Source of the DNA: Nocardioides gansuensis
GTDB lineage: Bacteria; Actinomycetota; Actinomycetes; Propionibacteriales; Nocardioidaceae
Length of the DNA stretch: 64,000 bases
Assembly: GCF_003076135.1 (NCBI RefSeq)
Contig: NZ_QDGZ01000005.1
Span: 310,001-374,000 of the forward strand
Direction of reading: 5' to 3'
Shown here: one piece after another, positions 17,638 to 28,104 of the stretch
Layout: each line of letters begins with the position of its first letter
Numbering within the stretch: the stretch's first letter is position 1
Notes under the pieces: generated by a model
Told to the model about the DNA's origin: nothing
Databases searched by the model: none
The model's input: only the letters and a program-made list of their open reading frames with translations
Translations under genes and position numbers: made by a program

Positions 17638-18240
17638 ATGACCAGCACGACCAGGATCCCCGCCGCCGAGGTCACGGGGCTCTACGGGGCGATCGTGAAG
17701 AGGCTCGCCAGGAAGATGCTCGGCGACCTCCCCGAGCCGGTGGGCGTCTACTGGCACAACCCGAAGGTCCTCAAGTTCTACTTCGGGCTCGGCCAGAAGT
17801 CGCGGAAGTGGGACGAGTGCCCGGAGGACCTGAAGTCGTTCGCGCACATGGCGGTCGCCTCGCTCGTCGGCTGCACCTGGTGCCTGGACTTCGGCTACTT
17901 CATGGCCCACAACGAGGGGCTCGACGAGGCCAAGGCCCGGGAGGTGCCGCGCTGGCGCGAGTCGGACGCCTTCACGCCGCTCGAGCGCGACGTCATGGAG
18001 TACGCCGAGGCGATGACCCACACGCCGCCGACCGTGACCGACGAGCTGTCGGACCGGCTGCTGCAGCAGCTCGGGGCGGCGGCGCTGGTGGAGCTGAGCG
18101 CCTTCATCGGGCTGGCGAACGTCTACACCCGCACCAACACCGCGTTCGGCATCGAGGCCCAGGGCTTCGCGGCGGCCTGCGGCCTGAAGCCCCTCGCCGA
18201 GCCGTCGGCGGCGGGACGCGGCGTACCCTCCCGCGCATGA
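17638..18240 (+). CDS. Carboxymuconolactone decarboxylase / AhpD-like protein
   Basis: This 200-aa all-helical protein of the CMD family carries the redox-active CxxC-(x)n-H signature: GCTWCLDFGYFMAHNEG, about residues 80-95. Family members without a catabolic neighbourhood act as small peroxidases or disulfide reductases, so an oxidative-stress role is more likely than aromatic degradation. The ATG has a strong AGGAGGAG ribosome-binding site 5 nt upstream. It is first in an operon with the ECF41 sigma gene, whose start overlaps its stop (ATGA). This linkage of a CMD/oxidoreductase/epimerase gene to an ECF41 sigma factor is the defining context of that sigma group. Confidence 0.9.
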   Translation: MTSTTRIPAAEVTGLYGAIVKRLARKMLGDLPEPVGVYWHNPKVLKFYFGLGQKSRKWDECPEDLKSFAHMAVASLVGCTWCLDFGYFMAHNEGLDEAKAREVPRWRESDAFTPLERDVMEYAEAMTHTPPTVTDELSDRLLQQLGAAALVELSAFIGLANVYTRTNTAFGIEAQGFAAACGLKPLAEPSAAGRGVPSRA

Positions 18241-19106
18241 GCGACGACCCGTTCGTCACCCACCGCAGCCTGCTGTTCACGGTCGCCTACGAGATGCTCG
18301 GCTCGGCCGCCGACGCCGAGGACGTCGTCCAGGAGACCTGGCTGCGGTGGGCCGACCAGGACCGCGGGGAGGTGCGCGACCCGCGCGCCTACCTCGTGCG
18401 GATCACCACGCGGCTGGCGCTCAACCGGCTGCGCACGCTCGCGCGGCGTCGCGAGGACTACGTCGGCGAGTGGCTGCCCGAGCCGCTGCTCACCAGCCCC
18501 GACGTGGCCGAGGACGTCGAGCTGGCCGAGAGCATCTCGATGGCGATGCTCACCGTGCTCGAGACGCTCGCGCCGACCGAGCGGGCGGTGTTCGTGCTGC
18601 GGGAGGTCTTCGACACGCCGTACGACGAGATCGCCGAGGCCGTGGGCAAGTCACCTGCCGCCGTGCGGCAGATCGCCCACCGGGCGCGCGACCACGTGGC
18701 GGCCCGGCGGCCGCGGATGGAGGTGAGCCTCGCCGAGCAGGAGGCGGTGGTGGAGCGGTTCCGCTCCGCGATCCTGGCCGGCGACCTCCAGCGGCTGCTC
18801 GACGTGCTGGCCCCGGACGTCGTGCTCGTGGCCGACGGCGGCGGCCAGGTGTCCGCGGCCCGGCGTCCGCTCGTCGGCGCGGAGACCGTGGCCAAGTTCC
18901 TGGCGTTCCTGCCGCGCCTCGCCCCCGACGCCACGGTCGAGATGCTCTGGCTCAACGGGGCACTGGCGCTGCGGGCCGACCGCGGCGACGGGCTCGACAC
19001 GGCGATCAGCCTCACGATCGAGGACGGCCGGGTCACCCGCGTCCTCGCGATCCGCAACCCCGACAAGCTCGCTCGCATGTCCGAGCCGGTCGCCGTCACC
19101 CGCTGA
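18237..19106 (+). CDS. ECF sigma factor, ECF41 (SigJ-like) group, with C-terminal SnoaL-like domain
   Basis: The protein is 289 aa, with region 2 at residues 10-75 (FTVAYEMLGSAADAEDVVQETWLRW), region 4 at about 110-165 (LAPTERAVFVLREVFDTPYDEIA) and an NTF2-like C-terminal domain. The domain carries the two motifs known to matter in ECF41 proteins: the DGGG loop (VADGGGQVSAARRP, about residue 200) and NPDKL close to the end (AIRNPDKLARM). In this group the C-terminal extension replaces a separate anti-sigma factor. There is no anti-sigma gene here, as expected. It is coupled to the CMD gene by ATGA and probably activates the promoter at 17576-17602. Confidence 0.93.
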   Translation: MSDDPFVTHRSLLFTVAYEMLGSAADAEDVVQETWLRWADQDRGEVRDPRAYLVRITTRLALNRLRTLARRREDYVGEWLPEPLLTSPDVAEDVELAESISMAMLTVLETLAPTERAVFVLREVFDTPYDEIAEAVGKSPAAVRQIAHRARDHVAARRPRMEVSLAEQEAVVERFRSAILAGDLQRLLDVLAPDVVLVADGGGQVSAARRPLVGAETVAKFLAFLPRLAPDATVEMLWLNGALALRADRGDGLDTAISLTIEDGRVTRVLAIRNPDKLARMSEPVAVTR

Positions 19107-19130
19107 CCCGGCGACTCCTGGCTCAAGAAG

Positions 19131-19204
19131 CTGTAACGCCGGGTTACCGCTTGTACACCCCATGAAGTTTCATAGGTGGTACAGCAACCAACCCGGCGTT
19201 ACAG
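19131..19204. repeat. 74-nt long hairpin between convergent genes, probable bidirectional terminator or palindromic element
   Basis: The outer arms, 19131-19145 (CTGTAACGCCGGGTT) and 19190-19204, are a perfect 15-bp inverted repeat. The inner part continues as an imperfect stem, GC-T-GTAC-ACC and ATGAA pairing with TTCAT and GGT-GTAC-GC, to a tiny loop about 19167. It starts 25 nt after the sigma gene stop and ends 28 nt before the ppa stop, so it can end transcripts from both sides. No T tract is present on either strand. Confidence 0.75.
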
Positions 19205-19231
19205 GGGCCGCTGGAGCCGAGCGGGGGAGGC

Positions 19232-19732
19232 TCAGTGCTCCTCGGCGCGCGTCTTCTCGTAGCGCTCGAAGGAGGCCAGGACCTCGGCCTCGGCCTCGGT
19301 GCGGCCGACCCAGTTGGCGCCCTCGACGGACTTGCCCGGCTCGAGGTCCTTGTAGACCTCGAAGAAGTGCTGGATCTCCAGGCGGTCGAACTCGGAGACG
19401 TGGTTGATGTCGCGCAGGTGCTCCAGGCGCGGGTCGTGGGTGGGGACGCACAGCACCTTGTCGTCGCCGCCGGCCTCGTCGGTCATCCGGAACATGCCGA
19501 TGGCGCGGCACTTGATGTGGCAGCCGGGGAAGGTCGGCGCCTGCAGGATCACCAGAGCGTCGAGCGGGTCGCCGTCCTGGCCGAGGGTGTTCTCGATGAA
19601 GCCGTAGTCCTCGGGGTAGGCGGTCGACGTGAAGAGCAGCCGGTCGAGGAAGATCTTCCCGGACTCGTGGTCGATCTCGTACTTGTTGCGGGACCCCTTG
19701 GGGATCTCGATCACCACGTCGAACTCGAGCAC
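19232..19732 (-). CDS. ppa: Inorganic pyrophosphatase
   Basis: This cytoplasmic 166-aa family I enzyme hydrolyses pyrophosphate to phosphate. The signature is complete: [20 protein letters not shown] at the start, [24 protein letters not shown] (catalytic Asp cluster) and the DDKVLCVP region followed by [12 protein letters not shown]. The GTG at 19732 is chosen because GGAGGA lies 5-10 nt upstream, and the protein then begins [12 protein letters not shown] as usual; the long frame upstream is an artefact. It is divergent from dacB, a gene order common in actinobacteria. Confidence 0.97.
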   Translation of the reverse strand: MLEFDVVIEIPKGSRNKYEIDHESGKIFLDRLLFTSTAYPEDYGFIENTLGQDGDPLDALVILQAPTFPGCHIKCRAIGMFRMTDEAGGDDKVLCVPTHDPRLEHLRDINHVSEFDRLEIQHFFEVYKDLEPGKSVEGANWVGRTEAEAEVLASFERYEKTRAEEH

Positions 19733-19871
19733 AGCATCCTCCACGTCATCGGTGCCCCGGCCGGGCGCCGGTGCGGTCTCCGCGGGTCTCGGGAGGGGGC
19801 CCGGACCGCGCTGTCGGGCGCAGTCTCCCGCACAATGGCCCGCGAGGGCCAAAGCAGCAGGGAGAAATCGA

Positions 19872-21332
19872 GTGGGACGTGACGCACGCCACGCCCGCGG
19901 CGCCGGCGTGTGGACCCACCGCCTGCCGACCGCGGCCGTGCTCCTCCTGCTCGTCGCGGCCGCCGTGGTCGGGCAGCTCGACGTGAGGATCGCCGGCCTC
20001 AGCGCCGACCCCCTCACCGAGCCGGAGGCCGTGGCGCCGCCCGCCGGGCTCTCCGTGCCCGAATGGAGCGCGCCGCCGCCTGTCGCAACCGCCGTACCGC
20101 CCCGGCAGGGCGGCGCCGTCGACCCCCGACGGGTCGAGGCGGCCCTGGCAGCCGCACTCGAGGACAAGGACCTCGGCAAGCACGTCGTCGCCGCGGTCGG
20201 CAGCCTGTCCGGCCAGGAAGGCGACTGGGTGTGGGGCGGCGACGCCTTCACGCCCGCGTCGACCACCAAGGTGCTGACTGCCGTCGCTGCGCTCGAGGTG
20301 CTGGGCCCGGAGCGGCGGTTCGCCACCCAGGTGGTGACCGGCGCCTCCCGCCGTGAGCTGGTGCTCGTCGGCGGTGGTGACCCGCACCTCGCAGGCAAGC
20401 CGCTGACCCCCGAGGAGGAGGCGTCGGCCTACCCCGAGCGCGCCGACGTCGTCACCCTGGCGCGGCGCACCGCGAAGGCGCTGGGCCGCACCCGTCGCCC
20501 GGTCACCCTGGTCTACGACGCGTCCCTCTTCACCGGGCCGAGCGACAACCCGGCCTGGCGCGCCGACTACGTGCCCGACGACATCGTCTCCCCGATCACC
20601 GCCCTGTGGGTGGATGAGGGGGCGGACCCCGACGGCTACGGCCGCTCCGACGACCCGGCCGCCACGGCGGCCGCCGACTTCGCCAGGGCCCTGGCCGAGG
20701 CAGGCGTGAGGGTGAAGGGCAGCCCCGTCCCGGGCGTCGCCCCCGCCGCCGCGCCGGTCCTGGCCTCGGTCGAGTCCGCCCCGCTCGCCGACATCGTCGA
20801 GCGCGTGCTCGACGTCAGCGACAACGAGGGCGCCGAGCTGCTCGCCCACCACGTCGGCCTGGCCGTGGCGGGGGAGGGCTCCTTCGAGGGCGGCGCCCGG
20901 GGGGTGCTCGACACGCTGCAGGCGCTCGGCGTCGAGACCGGCGACGACGTCGTGTACGACGGCTCCGGCCTGTCGCGGCGCAACCGCGTCTCGCCCAGCA
21001 CACTGCTGGGCGCGCTCCGCGTCGCTGCGAGCCCCGCCCACCCGGAGCTGCGGCCCGCGGTCAGCGGCCTGCCGGTCGCCGGCTTCACCGGCTCGCTGAC
21101 CTACCGCTTCGACGAGGGAGCGCCGGAGGGCCGGGGCATGGTCCGGGCGAAGACCGGCACGCTCACCGGCGTCCACGCCCTCGCCGGCGTGGCGGTCGAC
21201 CGCCTCGGCACCCCTCTCGTCTTCGTGCTGGCCGCGGACCGCGTGCGGGAGGGCAGGGGCGACGAGGCCCAGGACGCCCTCGACGAGATCGCCGCCGACC
21301 TGGTGACCTGCCGCTGCTCGACCACTGGCTGA
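19872..21332 (+). CDS. dacB: D-alanyl-D-alanine carboxypeptidase / PBP4 (peptidase S13)
   Basis: This 486-aa exported enzyme trims or hydrolyses peptidoglycan stem peptides. An N-terminal membrane anchor or signal ([17 protein letters not shown], about residues 18-34) is followed by a variable Pro-rich linker. The three penicillin-binding motifs are present: STTK (in [11 protein letters not shown]), SDN (in VSDNEGAEL) and KTG (in [16 protein letters not shown]). The GTG start at 19872 has GCAGGGAG upstream. It heads the conserved dacB, DUF2342 protease, tilS, hpt order. Confidence 0.93.
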   Translation: MGRDARHARGAGVWTHRLPTAAVLLLLVAAAVVGQLDVRIAGLSADPLTEPEAVAPPAGLSVPEWSAPPPVATAVPPRQGGAVDPRRVEAALAAALEDKDLGKHVVAAVGSLSGQEGDWVWGGDAFTPASTTKVLTAVAALEVLGPERRFATQVVTGASRRELVLVGGGDPHLAGKPLTPEEEASAYPERADVVTLARRTAKALGRTRRPVTLVYDASLFTGPSDNPAWRADYVPDDIVSPITALWVDEGADPDGYGRSDDPAATAAADFARALAEAGVRVKGSPVPGVAPAAAPVLASVESAPLADIVERVLDVSDNEGAELLAHHVGLAVAGEGSFEGGARGVLDTLQALGVETGDDVVYDGSGLSRRNRVSPSTLLGALRVAASPAHPELRPAVSGLPVAGFTGSLTYRFDEGAPEGRGMVRAKTGTLTGVHALAGVAVDRLGTPLVFVLAADRVREGRGDEAQDALDEIAADLVTCRCSTTG

Positions 21333-21368
21333 GGCGCGGGAGGGGGCGCCGGAGGTGGTGCCGGTCGG

Positions 21369-21374
21369 TAGGGT
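21369..21374 (+). promoter_or_regulatory. -10 element (TAGGGT) of the DUF2342 protease gene
   Basis: TAGGGT-N6-ATG(21381) without a Shine-Dalgarno site; leaderless start. Confidence 0.6.
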
Positions 21375-21380
21375 CGCTGC

Positions 21381-22403
21381 ATGACGAAGATGGTCGACTG
21401 GGACTTCGCGGTCACCCTCGGGGCCAAGGTCGCCGGCGAGGGGCCGGAGGTCACGTCCGCCGATGCGGCAACCGTGGTGGCCGAGCTGCGCGCCGACGCG
21501 GACAGGTCGACCGCCCTCGTGCGTGACTTCACCGGCCTGGTCGCCGCCGAGCGCACGGCCCCCGTGCTGATCGTCGACCGCCGCGGCTGGGTGCAGGCGA
21601 ACGCCGACGGGTTCTCGCGCATCCTGGAGCCGATGATCAGCCGGCTCGCCGAGAAGCGCGGCGTCCCCCAGGGACTCTCGCTCACCATCGGCTCGCGGGT
21701 CACCGGCGCCGAGGTCGGGCTGCTGCTGGGCTTCCTCGGCACCAAGGTCCTCGGCCAGTTCGACCCCTTCTACGAGCCGTCGGGCCGGCTGCTGCTGGTG
21801 GCACCCAACATCGTCCACGTCGAGCGCGAGATCGACGCCGACGAGTCCGACTTCCGGCTCTGGGTGTGCCTGCACGAGGAGACCCACCGGGTGCAGTTCA
21901 CCGCCGTCCCGTGGATGCGCGACCACCTGTTCTCCCAGATGCAGGCCCTGACCGAGACGATGGAGCCGAGCCGGATGCTCGACGACGTGCTGCGGCGGGT
22001 CTCCGAGGCGATCCGCGGCGGTGGCGGCAGCCTGCTCGACCTGGTCAGCTCGCCGGAGCAGAAGGCGATCATCGACCGGATCACCGGCGTGATGTCGCTG
22101 CTCGAGGGCCACGCCGACGTCGTGATGGACGGCGTCGGGCCGTCGGTGATCCCGAGCGTCGACGTGATCCGCGCGAGGTTCAATGAGCGCCGCAAGGGCG
22201 TCGGCACCCTCGACCGCGTCCTGCGCAGGCTGCTGGGCCTCGACGCCAAGATGGCGCAATACCGCGACGGCGCCGCCTTCGTCCGCCACATCGTGGACCA
22301 GGCCGGCATGGAGCAGTTCAACGCCGTCTGGGAGGAGCCTGCGCACCTGCCGTCCAAGGCCGAGATCGGCGACCCCGCCGCGTGGATGCGCCGGGTGCTC
22401 TGA
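21381..22403 (+). CDS. Zinc-dependent metalloprotease, DUF2342 / F420-biosynthesis-associated family
   Basis: This 340-aa protein is conserved across actinobacteria next to dacB and tilS. The zinc motif is CLHEETHRVQF (HExxH, about residue 163), followed by a long helical region with a downstream EGHADVVMDGVG stretch that likely supplies the third ligand. Residues near 105-150 (GAEVGLLLGFLGTKVLGQFDP) form a Gly-rich hydrophobic segment typical of the family. It is annotated elsewhere as F420-biosynthesis associated from co-occurrence only; no F420 genes are present here. The substrate is unknown. Confidence 0.88.
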   Translation: MTKMVDWDFAVTLGAKVAGEGPEVTSADAATVVAELRADADRSTALVRDFTGLVAAERTAPVLIVDRRGWVQANADGFSRILEPMISRLAEKRGVPQGLSLTIGSRVTGAEVGLLLGFLGTKVLGQFDPFYEPSGRLLLVAPNIVHVEREIDADESDFRLWVCLHEETHRVQFTAVPWMRDHLFSQMQALTETMEPSRMLDDVLRRVSEAIRGGGGSLLDLVSSPEQKAIIDRITGVMSLLEGHADVVMDGVGPSVIPSVDVIRARFNERRKGVGTLDRVLRRLLGLDAKMAQYRDGAAFVRHIVDQAGMEQFNAVWEEPAHLPSKAEIGDPAAWMRRVL

Positions 22404-22427
22404 CCCACCCGTGACGAAGGTCCCCGG

Positions 22428-23399
22428 ATGAGCCTGCACCCGTCCGTCGCGGCCGTCCGGGTCGGCGTGCGCAAGGCGCTCGCGGACCTCGGCGCCGGTC
22501 CCGTGGTCGTCGCCTGCTCGGGCGGGCCCGACTCGCTGGCCCTGCTCTCCGCGACCCTCTTCGAGGGCCACAAGCGCGGCCTGCGGATCATCGGCGTCAC
22601 GGTCGACCACGGCCTCCAGGAGGGCTCGGCCGGGCAGGCCGCCCGGGTCGTGGCGCAGATGGGCGCGATGGGCGCCGACGAGACGATGACCGTCACGGTG
22701 TCGGTCTCCTCCTCCGGCCTCGGTCCGGAGGCCGCCGCGCGGGAGGCGCGGTACGCCGTGCTCGAGGAGGTCGCCGACCGCCTCGCCGCGAGCGTCGTGC
22801 TCCTCGGGCACACGCTGGACGACCAGGCCGAGACCGTCCTCCTCGGGCTCACCCGCGGGTCCGGCGGGCGCTCGCTGGCCGGCATGCGACGGGCGTACGG
22901 CGTGTTCGCCAGGCCGCTGCTGGACGTGCGCCGGGACGACACGCTCACCGCCTGCCAGGTCGAGGGCCTCGAGCCGTGGGTCGACCCGCACAACGCCGAT
23001 CCGGGCTTCACCCGGGTGCGCGTGCGCACCCGGGTGCTCCCCGTGCTCGAGGACGAGCTCGGCCCCGGCATCGCGCAGACGCTGGCGCGCACGGCCGACC
23101 AGCTGCGCGACGACATGGAGCTGCTCGACGCCTTCGCCGACGAGGTCCTCGCCCGCGTCCAGCGAGCCGATGGCCTCGACGCCGCACCGCTCGCCGAGCA
23201 GCACCCGGCCCTGCGCCGGCGGGTGATCCGCGCGGCCGCCGTGGCGGCGGGGTCCCCGCCCTCGGAGCTGTTCCACGAGCACGTGCTCGCGGTCGACGCC
23301 CTCCTGACCGAGTGGCGGGGGCAGAAGTGGATCGACCTGCCCGGCCACCTGCGCGCCGTACGCCGCGACGGCCTGCTGACCTTCGAGCTCTCGCGCTGA
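22428..23399 (+). CDS. tilS: tRNA(Ile)-lysidine synthase
   Basis: The enzyme attaches lysine to C34 of the CAU-anticodon tRNA-Ile so that it reads AUA, an essential modification. The PP-loop is VVACSGGPDSLALL (SGGxDS, about residues 29-36). Other conserved segments are GVTVDHGLQ and LGHTLDDQAETVLLGLTRGSGGRSLAGM. At 323 aa it is the short actinobacterial form without the full C-terminal TilS domains. The start is 24 bp after the protease gene, with GAAGG upstream. Confidence 0.94.
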   Translation: MSLHPSVAAVRVGVRKALADLGAGPVVVACSGGPDSLALLSATLFEGHKRGLRIIGVTVDHGLQEGSAGQAARVVAQMGAMGADETMTVTVSVSSSGLGPEAAAREARYAVLEEVADRLAASVVLLGHTLDDQAETVLLGLTRGSGGRSLAGMRRAYGVFARPLLDVRRDDTLTACQVEGLEPWVDPHNADPGFTRVRVRTRVLPVLEDELGPGIAQTLARTADQLRDDMELLDAFADEVLARVQRADGLDAAPLAEQHPALRRRVIRAAAVAAGSPPSELFHEHVLAVDALLTEWRGQKWIDLPGHLRAVRRDGLLTFELSR

Positions 23400-23461
23400 C
23401 CTCTCGGCCGCCGTGCCGGGCCTGCCCCCGGCCTCCTGCAGACCCCGCCCGCCCGGCCGCC

Positions 23462-23467
23462 TAGGCT
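23462..23467 (+). promoter_or_regulatory. -10 element (TAGGCT) of hpt
   Basis: TAGGCT-N8-ATG(23476) with no ribosome-binding site; it also argues against the longer open frame that starts at 23413. Confidence 0.6.
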
Positions 23468-23475
23468 GTGCGCCC

Positions 23476-24042
23476 ATGGACGCGTCCCAGGTGGAGCAGG
23501 ACCTCGTCAACGTGCTCTTCACGGAGCAGCAGATCCAGCGGCGGCTGGCCGAGATGGCCGAGCAGATCCGGGCCGACTACGAGGGCAAGGAGCTGCTGAT
23601 GGTCGGCGTCCTGCGCGGCGCCGTCATGGTGATGGCCGACCTCGCGCGGGCCCTGGACCGCCACGTCGAGATGGACTGGATGGCGGTGAGCTCCTACGGC
23701 TCCGGCACCAAGTCGAGCGGCGTCGTGCGCATCCTCAAGGACCTCGACTCCGACATCTCCGGCCGCGACGTGCTGATCGTGGACGAGATCATCGACACCG
23801 GCCTGACTCTCAGCTGGCTGGTCAACAACCTCGGCAGCCGCAACCCCGCGAGCGTCGAGATCGCCACCCTGCTGCGCAAACCGGAGGCGCTGGCGATGCC
23901 GGTCGAGCCGAAGTACGTCGGCTGGGACATCCCGAACGAGTTCGTGGTCGGCTACGGCCTCGACTACCGCGAGCGCTACCGCAACCTGCGCGACATCGGC
24001 ACGCTGGCGCCGCACGTCTACGCGCCCGTCCCTCCCGGGTGA
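23476..24042 (+). CDS. hpt: Hypoxanthine phosphoribosyltransferase
   Basis: This 188-aa purine-salvage enzyme joins hypoxanthine or guanine to PRPP to give IMP or GMP. The PRPP-binding motif DVLIVDEIIDTGLTLSWL lies at about residues 98-115. Other landmarks are VGVLRGAVMVMADL near 38 and the C-terminal FVVGYGLDYRERYRNLRDIGTL. The leaderless -10 supports the ATG at 23476. It sits between tilS and ftsH as in most actinobacteria. Confidence 0.96.
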   Translation: MDASQVEQDLVNVLFTEQQIQRRLAEMAEQIRADYEGKELLMVGVLRGAVMVMADLARALDRHVEMDWMAVSSYGSGTKSSGVVRILKDLDSDISGRDVLIVDEIIDTGLTLSWLVNNLGSRNPASVEIATLLRKPEALAMPVEPKYVGWDIPNEFVVGYGLDYRERYRNLRDIGTLAPHVYAPVPPG

Positions 24043-24048
24043 GCGCGC

Positions 24049-24064
24049 CCGGCCAGGTGGCCGG
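24049..24064 (+). terminator. Possible terminator hairpin after hpt
   Basis: CCGGCC-AGGT-GGCCGG is a perfect 6-bp stem with a tetraloop, 6 nt after the hpt stop, followed by CTCCCAGG rather than a T tract. Weak evidence. Confidence 0.35.
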
Positions 24065-24163
24065 CTCCCAGGGTCGCCCTGCTTCCCCCCGCCTGAAACA
24101 ATGGTGTGGGTGTGGCGTGTACCGTCACAACACTCACCCTGGCAACCGGTCGGAAAGTAGCTC

Positions 24164-26210
<2,047 letters not shown>

Positions 26211-26218
<8 letters not shown>

Positions 26219-26846
26219 GCTCGGCCGCCCCGTGATCGGCCCGATCGCCGCGCCCGTGCGCGACCCCGACGACGTGCCGCCGTTCGACCACGCCCGGGCG
26301 GAGGCGGCCGTCCGCGAGCTGCTGATCGCCATCGGGGAGGACCCCGAGCGCGAGGGGCTGCGTGAGACGCCGGCCCGGGTGGCGCGCGCCTACGCCGAGG
26401 TCACCCATGGGCTGCGGCAGCGTCCCGAGGACGTGCTCACCACGACGTTCGACATCGGCCACGACGAGATGGTGCTGGTGCGCGACATCGAGCTCTGGTC
26501 CATGTGCGAGCACCATCTGGTGCCGTTCACCGGGGTCGCCCACGTCGGTTACATCCCCGCCGAGTCCGGCAAGATCACCGGCCTGTCCAAGCTCGCGCGG
26601 CTGGTCGACGTCTACGCCAAGCGGCCCCAGGTGCAGGAGCGGCTCACCACCCAGGTCGCCGACGCGCTGATGGAGCTCCTCGAGGCCCGTGGCGTGATCG
26701 TGGTGATCGAGGCCGAGCACCTCTGCATGACCATGCGGGGGGTCCGCAAGGCCGGCGCCCGCACGATCACCTCCGCCGTCCGCGGCCAGATGCACAACGC
26801 CGCCACGCGCGCCGAGGCGATGGCCCTGATCCACCGCAACCCCTGA
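26211..26846 (+). CDS. folE: GTP cyclohydrolase I
   Basis: The enzyme converts GTP to 7,8-dihydroneopterin triphosphate, the first step of folate synthesis. Its 211 residues contain the zinc ligands in [11 protein letters not shown] and [12 protein letters not shown], plus the family signatures [14 protein letters not shown] and [12 protein letters not shown]. The GTG at 26211 overlaps the ftsH stop; a GTG seven codons later is also possible and would lose only variable residues. Its stop overlaps the folP ATG (TGATG), indicating coupling. Confidence 0.96.
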
Positions 26847-27685
26847 TGCCGGCCGTCCGCCCCCGGGTGATGGGGATCGTCAACGTCACGCCCGACTCGT
26901 TCTCCGACGGGGGCCGGTGGGCAGACCGCGACAGCGCCGTCGCCCACGGCCGCGAGCTGCTGGCCCACGGTGCGGACATCCTCGACATCGGCGGCGAGTC
27001 CACCCGCCCCGGTGCCACGCGCCCGCTCGTCGCCGAGGAGCTCGACCGGGTCCTGCCCGTCATCTCGGCGCTCGTGGCCGAGGGTGCGGTCGTCAGCGTG
27101 GACACGATGCGCGGCGAGGTCGCCGCAGCCGCCGTCGAGGCCGGAGCCCGCCTTGTCAACGACGTCTCGGGCGGGCTCGCCGACCCCGCGATCCTCGGCG
27201 TCGTCGCACGCAGCGACGCGTCGTACGTCGCCATGCACTGGCGCGCGCACAGCCACCACATGCAGTCCTTCGCCGTGTACGACGGTCCCGGCGGCGTCGT
27301 GGCGGCCGTGCGCGCCGAGCTCGCCGACCGGCTGGCGGCGATCGAGGCCGCCGGCATCCCCGCGGAGCGTGTCGTGCTCGATCCCGGGCTCGGGTTCGCC
27401 AAGACCGCCGGCCACAACTGGGAGCTGCTGGGCGCCATCGACCAGCTCGCCTCCCTCGGCCGACCGCTGCTCGTGGGCGCCAGCCGCAAGGGCTTCCTGG
27501 GAGCCCTGCTCGCAGACGAGGCCGGCTCGCCGCGGCGCGTGGACGGCCGTGAGCATGCCCACGCCGCCCTGGTGGCCCTGCTGGCCGAGCGTGGGGTCTG
27601 GGGCCTGCGCGTGCACGACGTACGCGCCACGACTGATGCCCTGGCCGCCTGGGCGGCCCTGCGAGACGCCGAGGAGGCGCGATGA
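26846..27685 (+). CDS. folP: Dihydropteroate synthase
   Basis: The enzyme joins the pterin pyrophosphate with p-aminobenzoate and is the sulfonamide target. This 279-aa TIM barrel shows GIVNVTPDSFSDGG at residues 10-23, DIGGESTRPGA near 49, NDVSGG, VLDPGLGFAKT and GASRKGFLG. The sequence AMHWRAHSHHMQ in the middle is a typical actinobacterial variation. The start is fixed by TGATG overlap with folE, and its end overlaps folB (ATGA). Confidence 0.96.
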   Translation: MPAVRPRVMGIVNVTPDSFSDGGRWADRDSAVAHGRELLAHGADILDIGGESTRPGATRPLVAEELDRVLPVISALVAEGAVVSVDTMRGEVAAAAVEAGARLVNDVSGGLADPAILGVVARSDASYVAMHWRAHSHHMQSFAVYDGPGGVVAAVRAELADRLAAIEAAGIPAERVVLDPGLGFAKTAGHNWELLGAIDQLASLGRPLLVGASRKGFLGALLADEAGSPRRVDGREHAHAALVALLAERGVWGLRVHDVRATTDALAAWAALRDAEEAR

Positions 27686-28104
27686 GCCAGGACGAGCCCT
27701 TCGACTCAGCTCAGGACGAGCCCTTCGACTCAGCTCAGGACGAGCTCACCATCACCGGGATCGAGTGCTTCGGCCACCACGGTGTCTTCGACTTCGAGCG
27801 CCGGCAGGGCCAGGTCTTCGTGGTCGATCTCACCCTCGGTCTCGACACCCGGCCCGCGGCGGCGTCCGACAACTTGCAGGACACCGTCGACTACGGAAGT
27901 CTCGTGACCCGGGTGCTGGCCGCCGTCGAGTCTGATCCAGTGGACCTGCTCGAGACGGTGGCCGCACGGGTGGCGGATCAGTGCCTCTTGGACTCTCGGG
28001 TTGAATGGGTGCGCGTCACGATCCACAAGCCTGACGCACCCATTGAGGCGACATTCGCCGATGTTGCGCTGACGATCACCAGGAACGCGAGGGCCCCACG
28101 ATGA
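27682..28104 (+). CDS. folB: Dihydroneopterin aldolase with repeat-derived N-terminal extension
   Basis: The core from about residue 23 (ITGIECFGHHGVFDFERRQGQVFVVD) to LDSRVEWVRVTIHKPDAP is a complete FolB, with the conserved Glu/His of the aldolase and the Lys near the end. The first 20 or so residues, two copies of DEPFDSAQ plus DE, are not part of any FolB. They are encoded by a 24-bp direct repeat (27691-27744) that looks like an intergenic repeat translated in frame. The ATG overlaps the folP stop as ATGA, so it is probably the real start and the extension is made. The enzyme normally forms octamers and an acidic tail could be tolerated. Confidence 0.93.
   Translation: MSQDEPFDSAQDEPFDSAQDELTITGIECFGHHGVFDFERRQGQVFVVDLTLGLDTRPAAASDNLQDTVDYGSLVTRVLAAVESDPVDLLETVAARVADQCLLDSRVEWVRVTIHKPDAPIEATFADVALTITRNARAPR
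27691..27744 (+). repeat. 24-bp direct repeat, 2.25 copies, inside the folB start
   Basis: The unit GACGAGCCCTTCGACTCAGCTCAG occurs perfectly at 27691-27714 and 27715-27738, followed by GACGAG. The CCCTTCGAC...CTCAGGAC pattern is that of widespread actinobacterial intergenic repeat elements, here kept in frame because the unit is 24 bp. Confidence 0.9.

Noticed and set aside
19746..23522. 1258-codon minus-strand frame over dacB, protease and tilS
   Set aside because: A shadow frame caused by high third-position GC in the real genes; low-complexity Arg/Gly/Asp-rich product with no motifs. The same holds for the long minus frames at 24134-26332, 44024-46813 and 61040-63964.
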